Below are positions 30,169 through 37,999 of a DNA stretch of 64,000 nt, piece by piece. The DNA is taken from NCBI GenBank assembly GCA_963747775.1, contig CAVVGT010000008.1, positions 1 through 64,000 of the forward strand, written 5' to 3'. Source of the stretch: JAGVSZ01 sp963747775 (GTDB lineage Bacteria; Pseudomonadota; Gammaproteobacteria; Burkholderiales; SG8-39). The notes under the pieces are model-generated. The model ran no database searches, was not told the origin of the DNA, and was given only the letters and a program-made list of their open reading frames with translations. How positions within the stretch are numbered: the first letter of the stretch is position 1; each line of letters opens with the position of its first letter. A program made the translations under genes and the position numbers.

Positions 30169-33100
30169 AGTCCGCCAACCGATCCGATCTGACCCAAGCC
30201 CCGCAGGCGACAACGGGCATGACGGACATATCGCAAGTTCCGGGCAGAACGGCGACCTCGCAGGCACGATCACGCGTGGACACGCCGTAGCGGAGCGCGC
30301 ACGTCAATTGACTGGCGAAAGGCACCGGCTGTTCGCTCAGCGCCTGCAGGAGCGGCAGGCCCGCAAGCAGGAGGTCGAGACGAAGTTCGAGCGCTTTTTC
30401 GCTCACCTCTCGGCAGTCCCCGGCGACCGCCGCGGGGCAGCGAACGCGCGCTATGTGCCGCGCGGGAATAGCGTCACGGCCGCGGCCAACGCCGCGATCG
30501 GCTTCACGATCGACCGGCACATCAACGGCGCTACCGCATCGGGTACTGTCGCACTTAGCGCCAAGCAACTCGACGAGTTCAGGGGCCCAGACGGGGAGCT
30601 TCTCGACGAGATCCCCCCCGGTGAGCTTGAACGAGCAGTCGGGCTCGGCCGGACCCCGGGGCGCGTTCGCAAACCCCCGATTGCGCTCACCTGTCGCCCC
30701 CCTGTGCCCCACAGCCCGTGCCTGCAGATCGTCGAGGGAAACCACGAAGGCGAAGATCACGAGGCACTCGGCGACGATTCGCCCGGGTCGCCAGAGCAAC
30801 CCGAAACACCTCAGAACGATGCCATCGACGGGGATGGAGATGTCGCCGCCAAGGATGCGGACGTCATTGCGCTCATCCGCCGCCTGTTGAAGGACATGAC
30901 CTCGCCGGAGGCGGCCGTCGCCTTTGGACTTGAGCAGACCGACCATGTCGACGTCAACCTCCAGAGCCGCATGGAAGCCGTTCACAAAGGAATCGAGGCC
31001 TCGACGCTGCATGGCGGACCGGCAGATGCAGATGCCCTCTTTGACTTTCACCACATCCGCCTCGCGTTTGAGCCCGTCTGGCAGGAACTCTTTGACGAGA
31101 AGCTCATCGCCACCGGCAAGAAGCTGTACGAGCAGTTCGTCGCGATCGGTGTCGACCCCAACGACTATTTCAACATCGCACCACAGCTCGGCCCGGTCAG
31201 CCTGGTCGTAAACCTCAGCATAGCCCTGGATCACTTCAAAACCGATCAGAGCTCAACTCCGCCCGTCGAGCTGAGCCCGCCCGCAACCGTGCTGGCCGCG
31301 TTCGACATCACCGCCGACGAGTGGGCGCGCCTCGGGAAGATCCCCGACTCCGAGGCCGGAATCGAGGCCCTCATCGAGCAGAAGGCGGTCGATAGCGTCA
31401 ACGGAGACCAAAATTCCCAGGCCGCCACGGATGCGAAGGCGTTGATGGACACGCTCAAGGACAAGCTTGTGGGATTCAGTGAGGCGCAGAAGGCTCTGGT
31501 ATTGCTAGCCCGGGAACTTGTGACGCCGATCTCGAAGGACTACTTCCAGGCGGAGAACAATAGCTGGATGGCCTACAAGGTCGAAAACCGTCGCCAGCTT
31601 CTGCGTCAAGGCCAGCGAATCATCAGCTACGTGCGCGATCGCGCCTTCACCGGCGAACAGCTTGATCAGCTCCACGAACTGCTGACGGAACTTGCGGAGT
31701 TGATGAAGGCTCCCTATCGCTTCACGATCTACGCCGCCAACGAGCACGAACGCAGCGTCAACTTCGGCGTGATCGCCACCTATCGTCAGCGGTGGCAGCC
31801 CGGTGACTACCAAGCAGGGCGGCTTGTCAAGACCGTCCCGCTTGCCCCTAAGGAGGTCCGACGCTTCACAAAGAAGGTTGCCGTCAAGCAAAGCCGAGCC
31901 GAGAAGGAGGTCAACACCAGCCTCTCGGTCCGCAAGACCGACAGCAGCGAGACGTCTCGTGCCGAAGCAGAGATCGTGCAGAAGGCACACAAGAGCACGA
32001 ACTTCAAGCTCAGCGCCGAGGGCGGCGTGAACATTGGCATCGTCGATGCCAAGGCCGGCAGCGCGATGAGCCAGGACGCGGGCACCGAATCACAGGAGAC
32101 AAAGAAGGACTTTCACGAGGCTGTGTTCAAGGCGGCGGAGGAGTACAAGCAAGAGCGCTCGCTAGAGGTCAACATCACCGACACGCTGGACACTCAGACC
32201 GAGGACTCCGGAGAGATAAGCAACCCCAACGACGAGATCACGGTCACCTATCTCTTCTACGAGTTGCAGCGCCGCTTCCGAGTCAGCGAGCAGATCCATC
32301 GCCTCACGCCAATCGTAGCTGTCGCCCAAGAGGTCCCCACGCCCGATCAGATCAGCGAGGGATGGATCGTGGCCAACGATTGGATCCTAAGACGCGTCAT
32401 CCTTGATGACTCCTTCGTCCCCGCGATGAATTACCTGTCCACCAAGGTGGTCGGCGACGAAGTCGCCCTGCGCGAGTTGTACAAGAACGTCGAGCAGCAA
32501 CGCAACCTCGTCGAGGAGCTCAAAGGCGACCTTGTTGCGATTCAAGCGCAGGTCAACAGCAAGTACGCCACCCTCGCCGGCGAGCTGGAAAAACACGCTG
32601 CGGCCGTCGAGGCTGAGCAGACTAGCGGGGGCTTTACGCTTTTGCCCCTTCCCGTCCCGGTGCTACCCAAAGACAGCGATATATCAGTCGAGGCCGCCAA
32701 GGAACGCGCCGACACAGCGCGCGCTGACGCTGAGCGCAAGGAGAGGGAACGACGAGACGTCCAGGCGAGGCTCGACCGGGAAGTCACGACACTCACCGCG
32801 CTCACTGAGACCTACACAAAGACTCTCAGCGAACACCTCAACCGCAGAGAACAGATCTTGCGCCTGCTCGTCCATGTCAAGGCAAACATCCTGTATTACA
32901 TGCAGGCGATCTGGAGCCACGAAGTGTCCGACCAACGCTTCTTCCGCCTCCATGACGTCCAAGTACCACGACTCAAGGGCAAGAAGACCTACAAGCTGGT
33001 CGCCGACCCAGACGCCATCCCAGGTCCACCGGACTGGCAACAGCCAATGAAGGTCGAGATGCACTGCGATCTCGATCCGAACCTCGTTGAGTTCGACAAC

Positions 33101-33631
33101 CTCGCCGAGGTCGCCGACATCGACAACCTTCTCGGCTTCAAAGGCAACTACATGCTGTTCCCGCTCAGGAAGGGCAACGACGTGACCGACTTCCTCACGC
33201 TCCCCTACGTCGACCCGTTCACCGGCCTGCGCGACCCAGACCCCCTCGGCGGTTGGACGCTGAGCGAGTTCGCCAAGTACCTCTGCTGTCTGCAAGAGAG
33301 ACTCCCAAAGCCTCAGCTCGAAAGAATGCTCCCGGGGCTGATCCAGACCTACCAGCAGCTGCTCACAAACGGCGGCAACGAAGACGAAATCATCGTGCCG
33401 ACTGGGTCGCTGTTCATTGAGGCGCTTCCGGGAGCGCACCCGATCCTCGAAGACTTCAAGCTCATGCACCGCGCCATCGACGTCAAGAAGGTTCAAGCCG
33501 AGGTTCGCGGGATGGAACTCGAAAACCTGCGCTTCGCAGCGCGCCTTGTAGAAGGCGAGCGCGAAGACCCAACCATCGAGAAGAAGATCGTCGTCGAGGG
33601 CGGCCCGACCGTTATCACGCCGGACGCGTAG
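30158..33631 (+). CDS. Unrecognised 1157-residue coiled-coil protein
   Basis: I do not recognise a family. A strong ribosome site (AGGAGG, 9 bases upstream) fixes ATG 30158. There is no signal peptide and no membrane helix. Visible parts: a charged, probably disordered N-terminus with a helix RLFAQRLQERQARKQEVE (about 60-75); an acidic linker around 195-230 rich in E, D, P; a mixed middle region with WQPGDYQAGRLVKTVPL (about 550) and a Lys/Ser/Glu-rich segment; two coiled coils (about 780-830 and 850-910); and a compact C-terminus with GGWTLSEFAKYLCCLQERL. One base separates its stop from the protease gene, so the two are co-translated. Base composition is lower in GC than neighbours. A structural or scaffold component of a secreted or injected toxin system is one guess. 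Confidence 0.8.
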   Translation: MKGRVRQPIRSDPSPAGDNGHDGHIASSGQNGDLAGTITRGHAVAERARQLTGERHRLFAQRLQERQARKQEVETKFERFFAHLSAVPGDRRGAANARYVPRGNSVTAAANAAIGFTIDRHINGATASGTVALSAKQLDEFRGPDGELLDEIPPGELERAVGLGRTPGRVRKPPIALTCRPPVPHSPCLQIVEGNHEGEDHEALGDDSPGSPEQPETPQNDAIDGDGDVAAKDADVIALIRRLLKDMTSPEAAVAFGLEQTDHVDVNLQSRMEAVHKGIEASTLHGGPADADALFDFHHIRLAFEPVWQELFDEKLIATGKKLYEQFVAIGVDPNDYFNIAPQLGPVSLVVNLSIALDHFKTDQSSTPPVELSPPATVLAAFDITADEWARLGKIPDSEAGIEALIEQKAVDSVNGDQNSQAATDAKALMDTLKDKLVGFSEAQKALVLLARELVTPISKDYFQAENNSWMAYKVENRRQLLRQGQRIISYVRDRAFTGEQLDQLHELLTELAELMKAPYRFTIYAANEHERSVNFGVIATYRQRWQPGDYQAGRLVKTVPLAPKEVRRFTKKVAVKQSRAEKEVNTSLSVRKTDSSETSRAEAEIVQKAHKSTNFKLSAEGGVNIGIVDAKAGSAMSQDAGTESQETKKDFHEAVFKAAEEYKQERSLEVNITDTLDTQTEDSGEISNPNDEITVTYLFYELQRRFRVSEQIHRLTPIVAVAQEVPTPDQISEGWIVANDWILRRVILDDSFVPAMNYLSTKVVGDEVALRELYKNVEQQRNLVEELKGDLVAIQAQVNSKYATLAGELEKHAAAVEAEQTSGGFTLLPLPVPVLPKDSDISVEAAKERADTARADAERKERERRDVQARLDREVTTLTALTETYTKTLSEHLNRREQILRLLVHVKANILYYMQAIWSHEVSDQRFFRLHDVQVPRLKGKKTYKLVADPDAIPGPPDWQQPMKVEMHCDLDPNLVEFDNLAEVADIDNLLGFKGNYMLFPLRKGNDVTDFLTLPYVDPFTGLRDPDPLGGWTLSEFAKYLCCLQERLPKPQLERMLPGLIQTYQQLLTNGGNEDEIIVPTGSLFIEALPGAHPILEDFKLMHRAIDVKKVQAEVRGMELENLRFAARLVEGEREDPTIEKKIVVEGGPTVITPDA

Positions 33632-33632
33632 C

Positions 33633-34259
33633 ATGGCCGACCCTAACAAGCCGGAAATGCTGCGAGCGGTGCTGGCGCCATGGCTCGACCACGCCAAGCA
33701 AGTCGGTGACCGGGCTCTTGCCAACCGAGGATTATCCACGCATGAAGAGGCCCCGCACGTCCAGGGGACGCCCGGCGTGCATCTAGAGGAGCCCGACATC
33801 GTCGTCCAGAAGAGCGTGATGTACTGCTGGGCTGCGGCGGGCTCGTCGTGGCTGGATGTGGTGTACGGGCGTACGAGGACGCAGGAGCAATTGGTCAAGT
33901 CGTACGCGAACGCTCCCCGCGGGGGAATCGATTCCTGGAATGCGAAAACGGACCGGCCGTCTCCGAGCTTTGTGCGATTAGCTGACGGGCTTGGATTCTC
34001 TTTCGAGAAGATGCCCGGGCGGCGGCTGACGGCAGACCTGATCGCGGCCAAGCTGAAAGCCAATGGCCATCTCCTTCTCTTCTACAACCTTAGCCCCGGG
34101 GGAGATGCCCACACGGTTGTCATCTACGGCATCAACCACCCCGGAGGGAAAGGCCTGCTCTCGCTGGACGTCATGGATCCCGACGGCGGAAAACGAGGCG
34201 TCCGGCCGCTCGAACAGTTTCAGTCCAAGAATCTGCTCATTCTAGGGTGGCCCAAGTAG
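33633..34259 (+). CDS. Papain-like cysteine protease (C39/C70-type fold)
   Basis: 208-residue protein with a complete papain-type active site: Q59 (oxyanion hole), C65 in VMYCWAAAGSSW with the same six-residue Q-to-C spacing as papain, H160 in DAHTVVIYGI and D182 in VMDPDGG. The catalytic domain fills residues 50-205; the first 50 residues could be a propeptide or partner-binding helix. No signal peptide is visible. It starts one base after the large coiled-coil gene. Proteins of this type act as toxins/effectors, as processing proteases of export systems, or as immune evasion factors; context does not decide which. Confidence 0.78.
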   Translation: MADPNKPEMLRAVLAPWLDHAKQVGDRALANRGLSTHEEAPHVQGTPGVHLEEPDIVVQKSVMYCWAAAGSSWLDVVYGRTRTQEQLVKSYANAPRGGIDSWNAKTDRPSPSFVRLADGLGFSFEKMPGRRLTADLIAAKLKANGHLLLFYNLSPGGDAHTVVIYGINHPGGKGLLSLDVMDPDGGKRGVRPLEQFQSKNLLILGWPK

Positions 34260-34337
34260 GCTCCCGAAGCGCCTGGGCGTGGGCGCTTGGACCCGGGGGA
34301 GTGTGCGCCTCGGGCTCGAAGCGAGACGCTTGATCGG

Positions 34338-34703
34338 TCAGATCCCCGGAAGAAGTACTTTCAGCCTCGCGAGGACATCTGCGACGACCTTCTTTGAAGC
34401 ACGTGCGGCGAGTTCCCCATTGCGCGCCCGCCAGTCAAGTGCCTTGATCTGATCGGCCAGCACAACGCCCCTCGCGCCTGCGAGGTCTGTCTCGGTATCC
34501 ACTTCGAACGGCCAGCCCTTGATCTTTGTCGTAAGGGGGCAGCAGAGCGCTAGGCTCGCTGTGCTGTTATAGGCGCGCGGCGATAGCACGAGGGCCGGTC
34601 GACGCCCCGCCCGCTCGTGCCCTGATTGCGGATCGAAATCGAGATAGATGATGTCGCCCTGGTCGGGCGACCACTCCGGGTCGACTTGGCGCCGGCTTAC
34701 CAT
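34338..34703 (-). CDS. mazF: MazF/PemK-family endoribonuclease toxin
   Basis: 121-residue toxin. The family hallmark GDIIYLDFDPQSGHERAGRRPALVLSP is at residues 16-42, and the later LCCPLTTKIKGWPFEV, VVLADQIKALDWRAR are typical (ChpB/MazF). It cleaves mRNA at short motifs when the antitoxin is lost. It overlaps the antitoxin gene by 7 bases, so translation is coupled. It lies beside the tRNA-Pro remnant, as addiction modules often do at the edges of mobile elements. Confidence 0.9.
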   Translation of the reverse strand: MVSRRQVDPEWSPDQGDIIYLDFDPQSGHERAGRRPALVLSPRAYNSTASLALCCPLTTKIKGWPFEVDTETDLAGARGVVLADQIKALDWRARNGELAARASKKVVADVLARLKVLLPGI

Positions 34704-34942
34704 CCTTCATGCCCGCGCGTCGGGCCCCAGTCCGCCTCGCCGTGCCGGGTGTTTTCGGTGGCCTTGGAGAGCAGATCTTCGAGCCGGTAGGCCGGCTTCT
34801 TGCGCACTCGCTCGATCCGGATCGACCCCTCGACCACGCTGATGCGCACGCGCTGATCGACCGCAAGCCCCGCCTCGTTCAGGAGCGAACTGGGCAGGCG
34901 CAACGCCGGGCTGTTGCCCCACTTTCGGATAATCGATTCCAT
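34697..34942 (-). CDS. mazE: MazE-like AbrB-fold antitoxin
   Basis: 81-residue antitoxin starting at ATG 34942 with MESIIRKWGNSPALRLP, the standard AbrB/MazE swapped-hairpin DNA-binding start. The C-terminal tail (residues 50-81) should wrap the toxin. A GTG upstream at 34972 would lie inside the operator palindrome, and a GGAG site sits 9 bases before the ATG, so the ATG is preferred. It neutralises MazF and, with it, represses its own promoter. Confidence 0.88.
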   Translation of the reverse strand: MESIIRKWGNSPALRLPSSLLNEAGLAVDQRVRISVVEGSIRIERVRKKPAYRLEDLLSKATENTRHGEADWGPTRGHEGW

Positions 34943-34964
34943 AACGGCGGGCTCCAGGAGAGAC

Positions 34965-34983
34965 GTAGACACATTGTATCTAC
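34965..34983. promoter_or_regulatory. Operator palindrome of mazEF
   Basis: GTAGACACATTGTATCTAC is a 19-base near-perfect palindrome (three mismatched positions, including the centre), 22 bases upstream of the mazE ATG. It is the natural autoregulatory site for MazE/MazEF. Confidence 0.6.
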
Positions 34984-35096
34984 AAGGGGAACGGCCAACT
35001 CCCCGAAACAGGCAACTACATGGCGCTATACAACGAGAATCCGCGGAAGTATTCGGGACAGTCTCGATCTAAGTGTCTGATCAGGTTGGCTTCCAG

Positions 35097-35147
35097 CGCT
35101 GCATGGGGTGCAGGGGGTCGAGTGTTCGAATCACTTCGCCCCGACTA
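35097..35147 (+). other. 3' fragment of tRNA-Pro(GGG): candidate attachment-site repeat
   Basis: From GCTGC at 35097 the sequence matches a proline tRNA from its anticodon stem-loop (ATGGGGT, anticodon GGG) through the variable loop and T arm (GAGTG-TTCGAAT-CACTT) to the acceptor strand CGCCCCGA, ending CTA instead of CCA. The 5' half (acceptor and D arm) is absent upstream. This is what a phage- or island-type integration leaves at its far end: a repeat of the tRNA 3' end. It cannot be a working tRNA. Confidence 0.7.
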
Positions 35148-35270
35148 ATAATCAATTACTTGGGCCAGGGCAGGAAAGTGGCTGTCCAAAATCCCGCCGA
35201 ACTGTCCCAAATTCCGATTGCGTAGCTTGTTGATTCGGTGCGAAAGCACACCAGCAAAATCCCGGAGCTG

Positions 35271-35672
35271 CTACAGGTGCCGGGTCTCGGCGGGCGCCGA
35301 CTTGAAGTCGTCGTGCAACATGTCGAAGTAGGTGATCGGCGCGTCTATCAGCTCCTGCGGATCGACGTCGTCGAGGCAGTTGACCCGCACCGCGTAGAAC
35401 CGGTTGCCCCTGCCGTCCTCGCCGTGCGCGAACGAGCGCACGCCGCACTGCACGCAGAACTTGTGGTGGATGGACTTTCGCGCGAACTGGTAGTCGCGCA
35501 GACTCTGCTCCCCCGCGAGCAGACGGAACGCATCCGCCGGGATGAATGCCATCCACGCCCGCGTCTTGAAGCAGATCGAGCAGTTGCACTTGCTGGTGCC
35601 GGCGGCGAGATCGATGTCGGCCTCGAAGCGCACCGCGCCGCAATGGCAACCACCCTGGTAGGTCTTCCTCAC
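35271..35672 (-). CDS. GFA-family zinc protein (CENP-V/GFA domain)
   Basis: 133-residue protein of the glutathione-dependent formaldehyde-activating enzyme-like family. Zinc cysteines appear as GGCHCGAVRFEAD, SKCNCSICFKTRAW and FCVQCGVRSF. The start is GTG 35672, six bases after a GGAGG. It follows the YciI gene by 11 bases, so they form an operon. The true reaction of most GFA-domain proteins is unknown; S-hydroxymethylglutathione formation is only one possibility. Confidence 0.82.
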   Translation of the reverse strand: MRKTYQGGCHCGAVRFEADIDLAAGTSKCNCSICFKTRAWMAFIPADAFRLLAGEQSLRDYQFARKSIHHKFCVQCGVRSFAHGEDGRGNRFYAVRVNCLDDVDPQELIDAPITYFDMLHDDFKSAPAETRHL

Positions 35673-35683
35673 GTCATCCTCCG

Positions 35684-36076
35684 TTACATCGTCGCCGCCC
35701 GGCGGCCCTCGCTCTCGCGGATCATCCCGGTCAGGTCCGCGGCCGGGCGGATCTCGAAGGGGCCGGCGCGCACGCCGGGGTGATCCGACATGAGCCGGAC
35801 CGCATGGTCGAGGTCGTTGGCTTCGAGGATCAGGATGCCCCCGATCTGCTCCTTCGTTTCGGCATAGGGCCCGTCGGTGACCGACACCTTCCCGCTCAGG
35901 AAGCGCAGCGTCACGGCGCTGCTCGCCGACTGGAGCGCCTCCCCACCGGCGAAATGGCCGCCCGCGCGCAGCACGTCGTCGTAAGCGAAACACCCGTCGA
36001 CGAAGGCATCGCGCTCGCTTGCGGACATGCCCTCGAACTTGCCCGCTTCGATGTAACCAAGGCATACGAACTTCAT
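35684..36076 (-). CDS. YciI-family protein
   Basis: 130-residue YCII-related protein: MKFVCLGYIEAGKFEGMS at the start, then GGHFAGGEALQ, VTDGPYAETKEQIGGILILEA and PGVRAGPFEIRP. The TDGPYAETKE segment is the family signature. Members are often found next to ECF sigma factors, VOC and GFA proteins; the latter two flank it here. No reaction is established for this branch. Confidence 0.85.
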   Translation of the reverse strand: MKFVCLGYIEAGKFEGMSASERDAFVDGCFAYDDVLRAGGHFAGGEALQSASSAVTLRFLSGKVSVTDGPYAETKEQIGGILILEANDLDHAVRLMSDHPGVRAGPFEIRPAADLTGMIRESEGRRAATM

Positions 36077-36138
36077 CGCATTGCTCCTAGATGTCCTGCG
36101 TCACCAACCCTTGATGCCGCCCCCGGTACAGGGGGCGA

Positions 36139-36627
36139 TCAGCCCGCCCTCGTCGTTCCCGCGAATGCCGCCTGCAACGCGGCGATGTCGAATTTCACCA
36201 TCCTCATCATCGCGTCCGACACCCGCTTGGCCTTGGCTCGTTCCGGCGCGGCGATCATCTCGTCGAGAACGGTCGGGACGATCTGCCACGACAGGCCGAA
36301 ACGATCCTTCAGCCAGCCGCACCGCTCGGCCGAGCCGCCCTCGAGAAGCGCGTTCCAGTAACGATCGAGTTCGGCCTGATTGTCGCAGTTCACGACGAAC
36401 GACACCGCATGGTTGAACGGGTCGAGCGGCCCGGCGCTCATCGCGATGAAGGTCTGGCCAAAGAGGACGAACTCGACGACCTTCACCGATCCGGGCGGGC
36501 CGCTGGGCGATTCGCTCGGCAGGGTCGTGACCCGGCCGACGCGCGAGTCGGGAAAGATGGAGGCATAGAACGCCGCGGCCTCCTCGGCCTCTTTGGCATA
36601 CCAGAGAAAAGGCGTGATCTTCTGCAT
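36139..36627 (-). CDS. PhnB-like VOC superfamily protein
   Basis: 162 residues from ATG 36627 (MQKITPFLWYAKEAEEAAA), with GGAGA just upstream. Typical segments are FYASIFPDSRVG, EFVLFGQTFIAMSAGP, AVSFVVNCDNQAELDRYWNAL and CGWLKDRFGLSWQIVP. This is the PhnB / 3-demethylubiquinone-methyltransferase-like branch of the vicinal-oxygen-chelate fold. No substrate is known. It heads the minus-strand trio with YciI and GFA. Confidence 0.85.
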   Translation of the reverse strand: MQKITPFLWYAKEAEEAAAFYASIFPDSRVGRVTTLPSESPSGPPGSVKVVEFVLFGQTFIAMSAGPLDPFNHAVSFVVNCDNQAELDRYWNALLEGGSAERCGWLKDRFGLSWQIVPTVLDEMIAAPERAKAKRVSDAMMRMVKFDIAALQAAFAGTTRAG

Positions 36628-36963
36628 GGTTTCTCCTGCGAAAAGGGATGGAGGAACGCGGCCGCCGATCGCCCCGGTGGACCACAGGCTTCGATCACCG
36701 CGACCATGGTTCCCGTTCCCTAGTCGATCGACGCTCCGCCCGATCGACATCGGTCGCGCAATTCCCGCGACGCGCGCCTGGGATTCGGCGCCAGCGGGCC
36801 TACGATCCGGGACCGGACTTGGCCGTTCGAGACAGCGCCGTCATCTCGCTGCAACACGCGCGGCTGTGCCGCCGGCCCCTGATCGCCCGGAATTCGCGAT
36901 ACGTCAGTTATCCGCAAGGCGTCGGGGCGCACGCTGCGTCTTCGTTGAAAAGGCCAGTCGACC
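36628..36963. other. Divergent intergenic region
   Basis: 336 bases between the VOC gene and the DUF3563 gene with no convincing coding sequence; it should hold both promoters. No clear operator was seen. Confidence 0.5.
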
Positions 36964-37167
36964 ATGAATGACCCTGAACCTGTCGACCGCACCGTACCGG
37001 GCGCGGAAGGCAATCGCATCCTCCGGGGACTGCGGCGCTGGTGGCGGCGCCCGAGCGCGGACGAGCGATACTTGGCCGCCGCTACGGACCCCGCGGACCT
37101 GGAGCGTCGCATGCGGGAACTCGAACACTCGAGCGGCGGGCCGGCGTTCGTGACATTCAATCACTGA
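36964..37167 (+). CDS. DUF3563-family small protein
   Basis: 67 residues: an Arg/Trp-rich middle (GLRRWWRRPSADERYLAAA) followed by the conserved DPADLERRMRELEHS. This matches the short DUF3563 proteins common in Burkholderiales and some Rhizobiales. Function unknown. A strong hairpin terminator follows within 50 bases, so it is probably transcribed alone. Confidence 0.7.
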   Translation: MNDPEPVDRTVPGAEGNRILRGLRRWWRRPSADERYLAAATDPADLERRMRELEHSSGGPAFVTFNH

Positions 37168-37213
37168 GTCGCTGTCCCGCTTCTCCTCCCTCCTCCTCGA
37201 GCGGGACACCTTG

Positions 37214-37244
37214 CGGCGCCCCCTTCCCCGGGCGCCGTTTTTCT
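37214..37244 (+). terminator. Rho-independent terminator after the DUF3563 gene
   Basis: Perfect 8-bp stem CGGCGCCC/GGGCGCCG (37214-37221 with 37230-37237) and loop of 8, followed directly by TTTTTCTT. Confidence 0.75.
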
Positions 37245-37291
37245 TGGGGCGCAGCGGACGGCATCGTCAGCGAAACCGGTCGTTCCTCGCC

Positions 37292-37999
37292 TCAGAACAG
37301 CTCCATGAGCCTCACGTGATCGGCCAGCGGCGCGGGTGCGCCGTCGTAGATCTTGCGGCCGGTCTTGAATACCGCCGCCCGGTGCGCGATCGGGAGGCTC
37401 GCTTTGACGTTCTGCTCGATGATGAGGATCGTGGTGCCCATCGACCGGTTGATCTCCGCGACGCTATGCATGACCTTTTCCACTAGATTCGGGGCGAGCC
37501 CGATCGACGGCTCGTCGAGCAGCATCAGCCGCGGTGCGTGCATGAGCGCGATCCCGATCGCGAGCATCTGCTGCTGCCCGCCGGACAGCGTGCCCGCAAG
37601 CTGGGCGCGGCGCTCGGCGAGGATCGGGAACATGGCGAAGACCTGCTCGCGCCGCGCGGCGAGCTGCGCGCGATCGTGCTCGACGAAGCCCCCGAGCTCG
37701 AGATTGTCGGCCACGGTCAGCGTCCGGAACACCCCGTGCCCCTGCGGCACGAACGCGAAGCCGTCCACGACGTTGCGCGCCGGCGTGCGGCCCGTAATGT
37801 CCTCGTCGCCGAACCGGACGCTGCCGGCCGCGGGCCGCAGCAGCCCGAACAGGGCGCGGGCGAAGGTCGTCTTGCCGGCCCCGTTGTGGCCGAGGAGGAG
37901 CAGGATCTTGCCCGCGTCGGCCGCGAGATCGACGTCGTCCACGACGCGTTTCTTGCCGTAACCGGCGACCAGCCCGGTGGCGGTCAGGCCGACGCTCAT
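37292..37999 (-). CDS. livF: Branched-chain-type ABC transporter ATPase
   Basis: 235 residues from ATG 37999, which overlaps the upstream stop as ATGA. Walker A is GHNGAGKTT, the signature LSGGQQQML, Walker B LMLLDEPSIGL, and the family tail IIEQNVKASL is present. Last gene of a five-function LivK-H-M-G-F importer on this strand. The ligand is probably a carboxylate handled by the adjacent CoA-ester pathway rather than an amino acid. Confidence 0.9.
   Translation of the reverse strand: MSVGLTATGLVAGYGKKRVVDDVDLAADAGKILLLLGHNGAGKTTFARALFGLLRPAAGSVRFGDEDITGRTPARNVVDGFAFVPQGHGVFRTLTVADNLELGGFVEHDRAQLAARREQVFAMFPILAERRAQLAGTLSGGQQQMLAIGIALMHAPRLMLLDEPSIGLAPNLVEKVMHSVAEINRSMGTTILIIEQNVKASLPIAHRAAVFKTGRKIYDGAPAPLADHVRLMELF

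Noticed and set aside
29939..31234. Minus-strand frame of 431 codons overlapping the start of the 1157-residue gene
   Set aside because: The plus-strand gene has a strong ribosome site and coiled-coil coding continuing for 3.4 kb; the minus frame has no recognisable motif.
35097..35147. A functional tRNA
   Set aside because: The acceptor 5' strand and D arm are missing, and the end reads CTA, so it is only a fragment.
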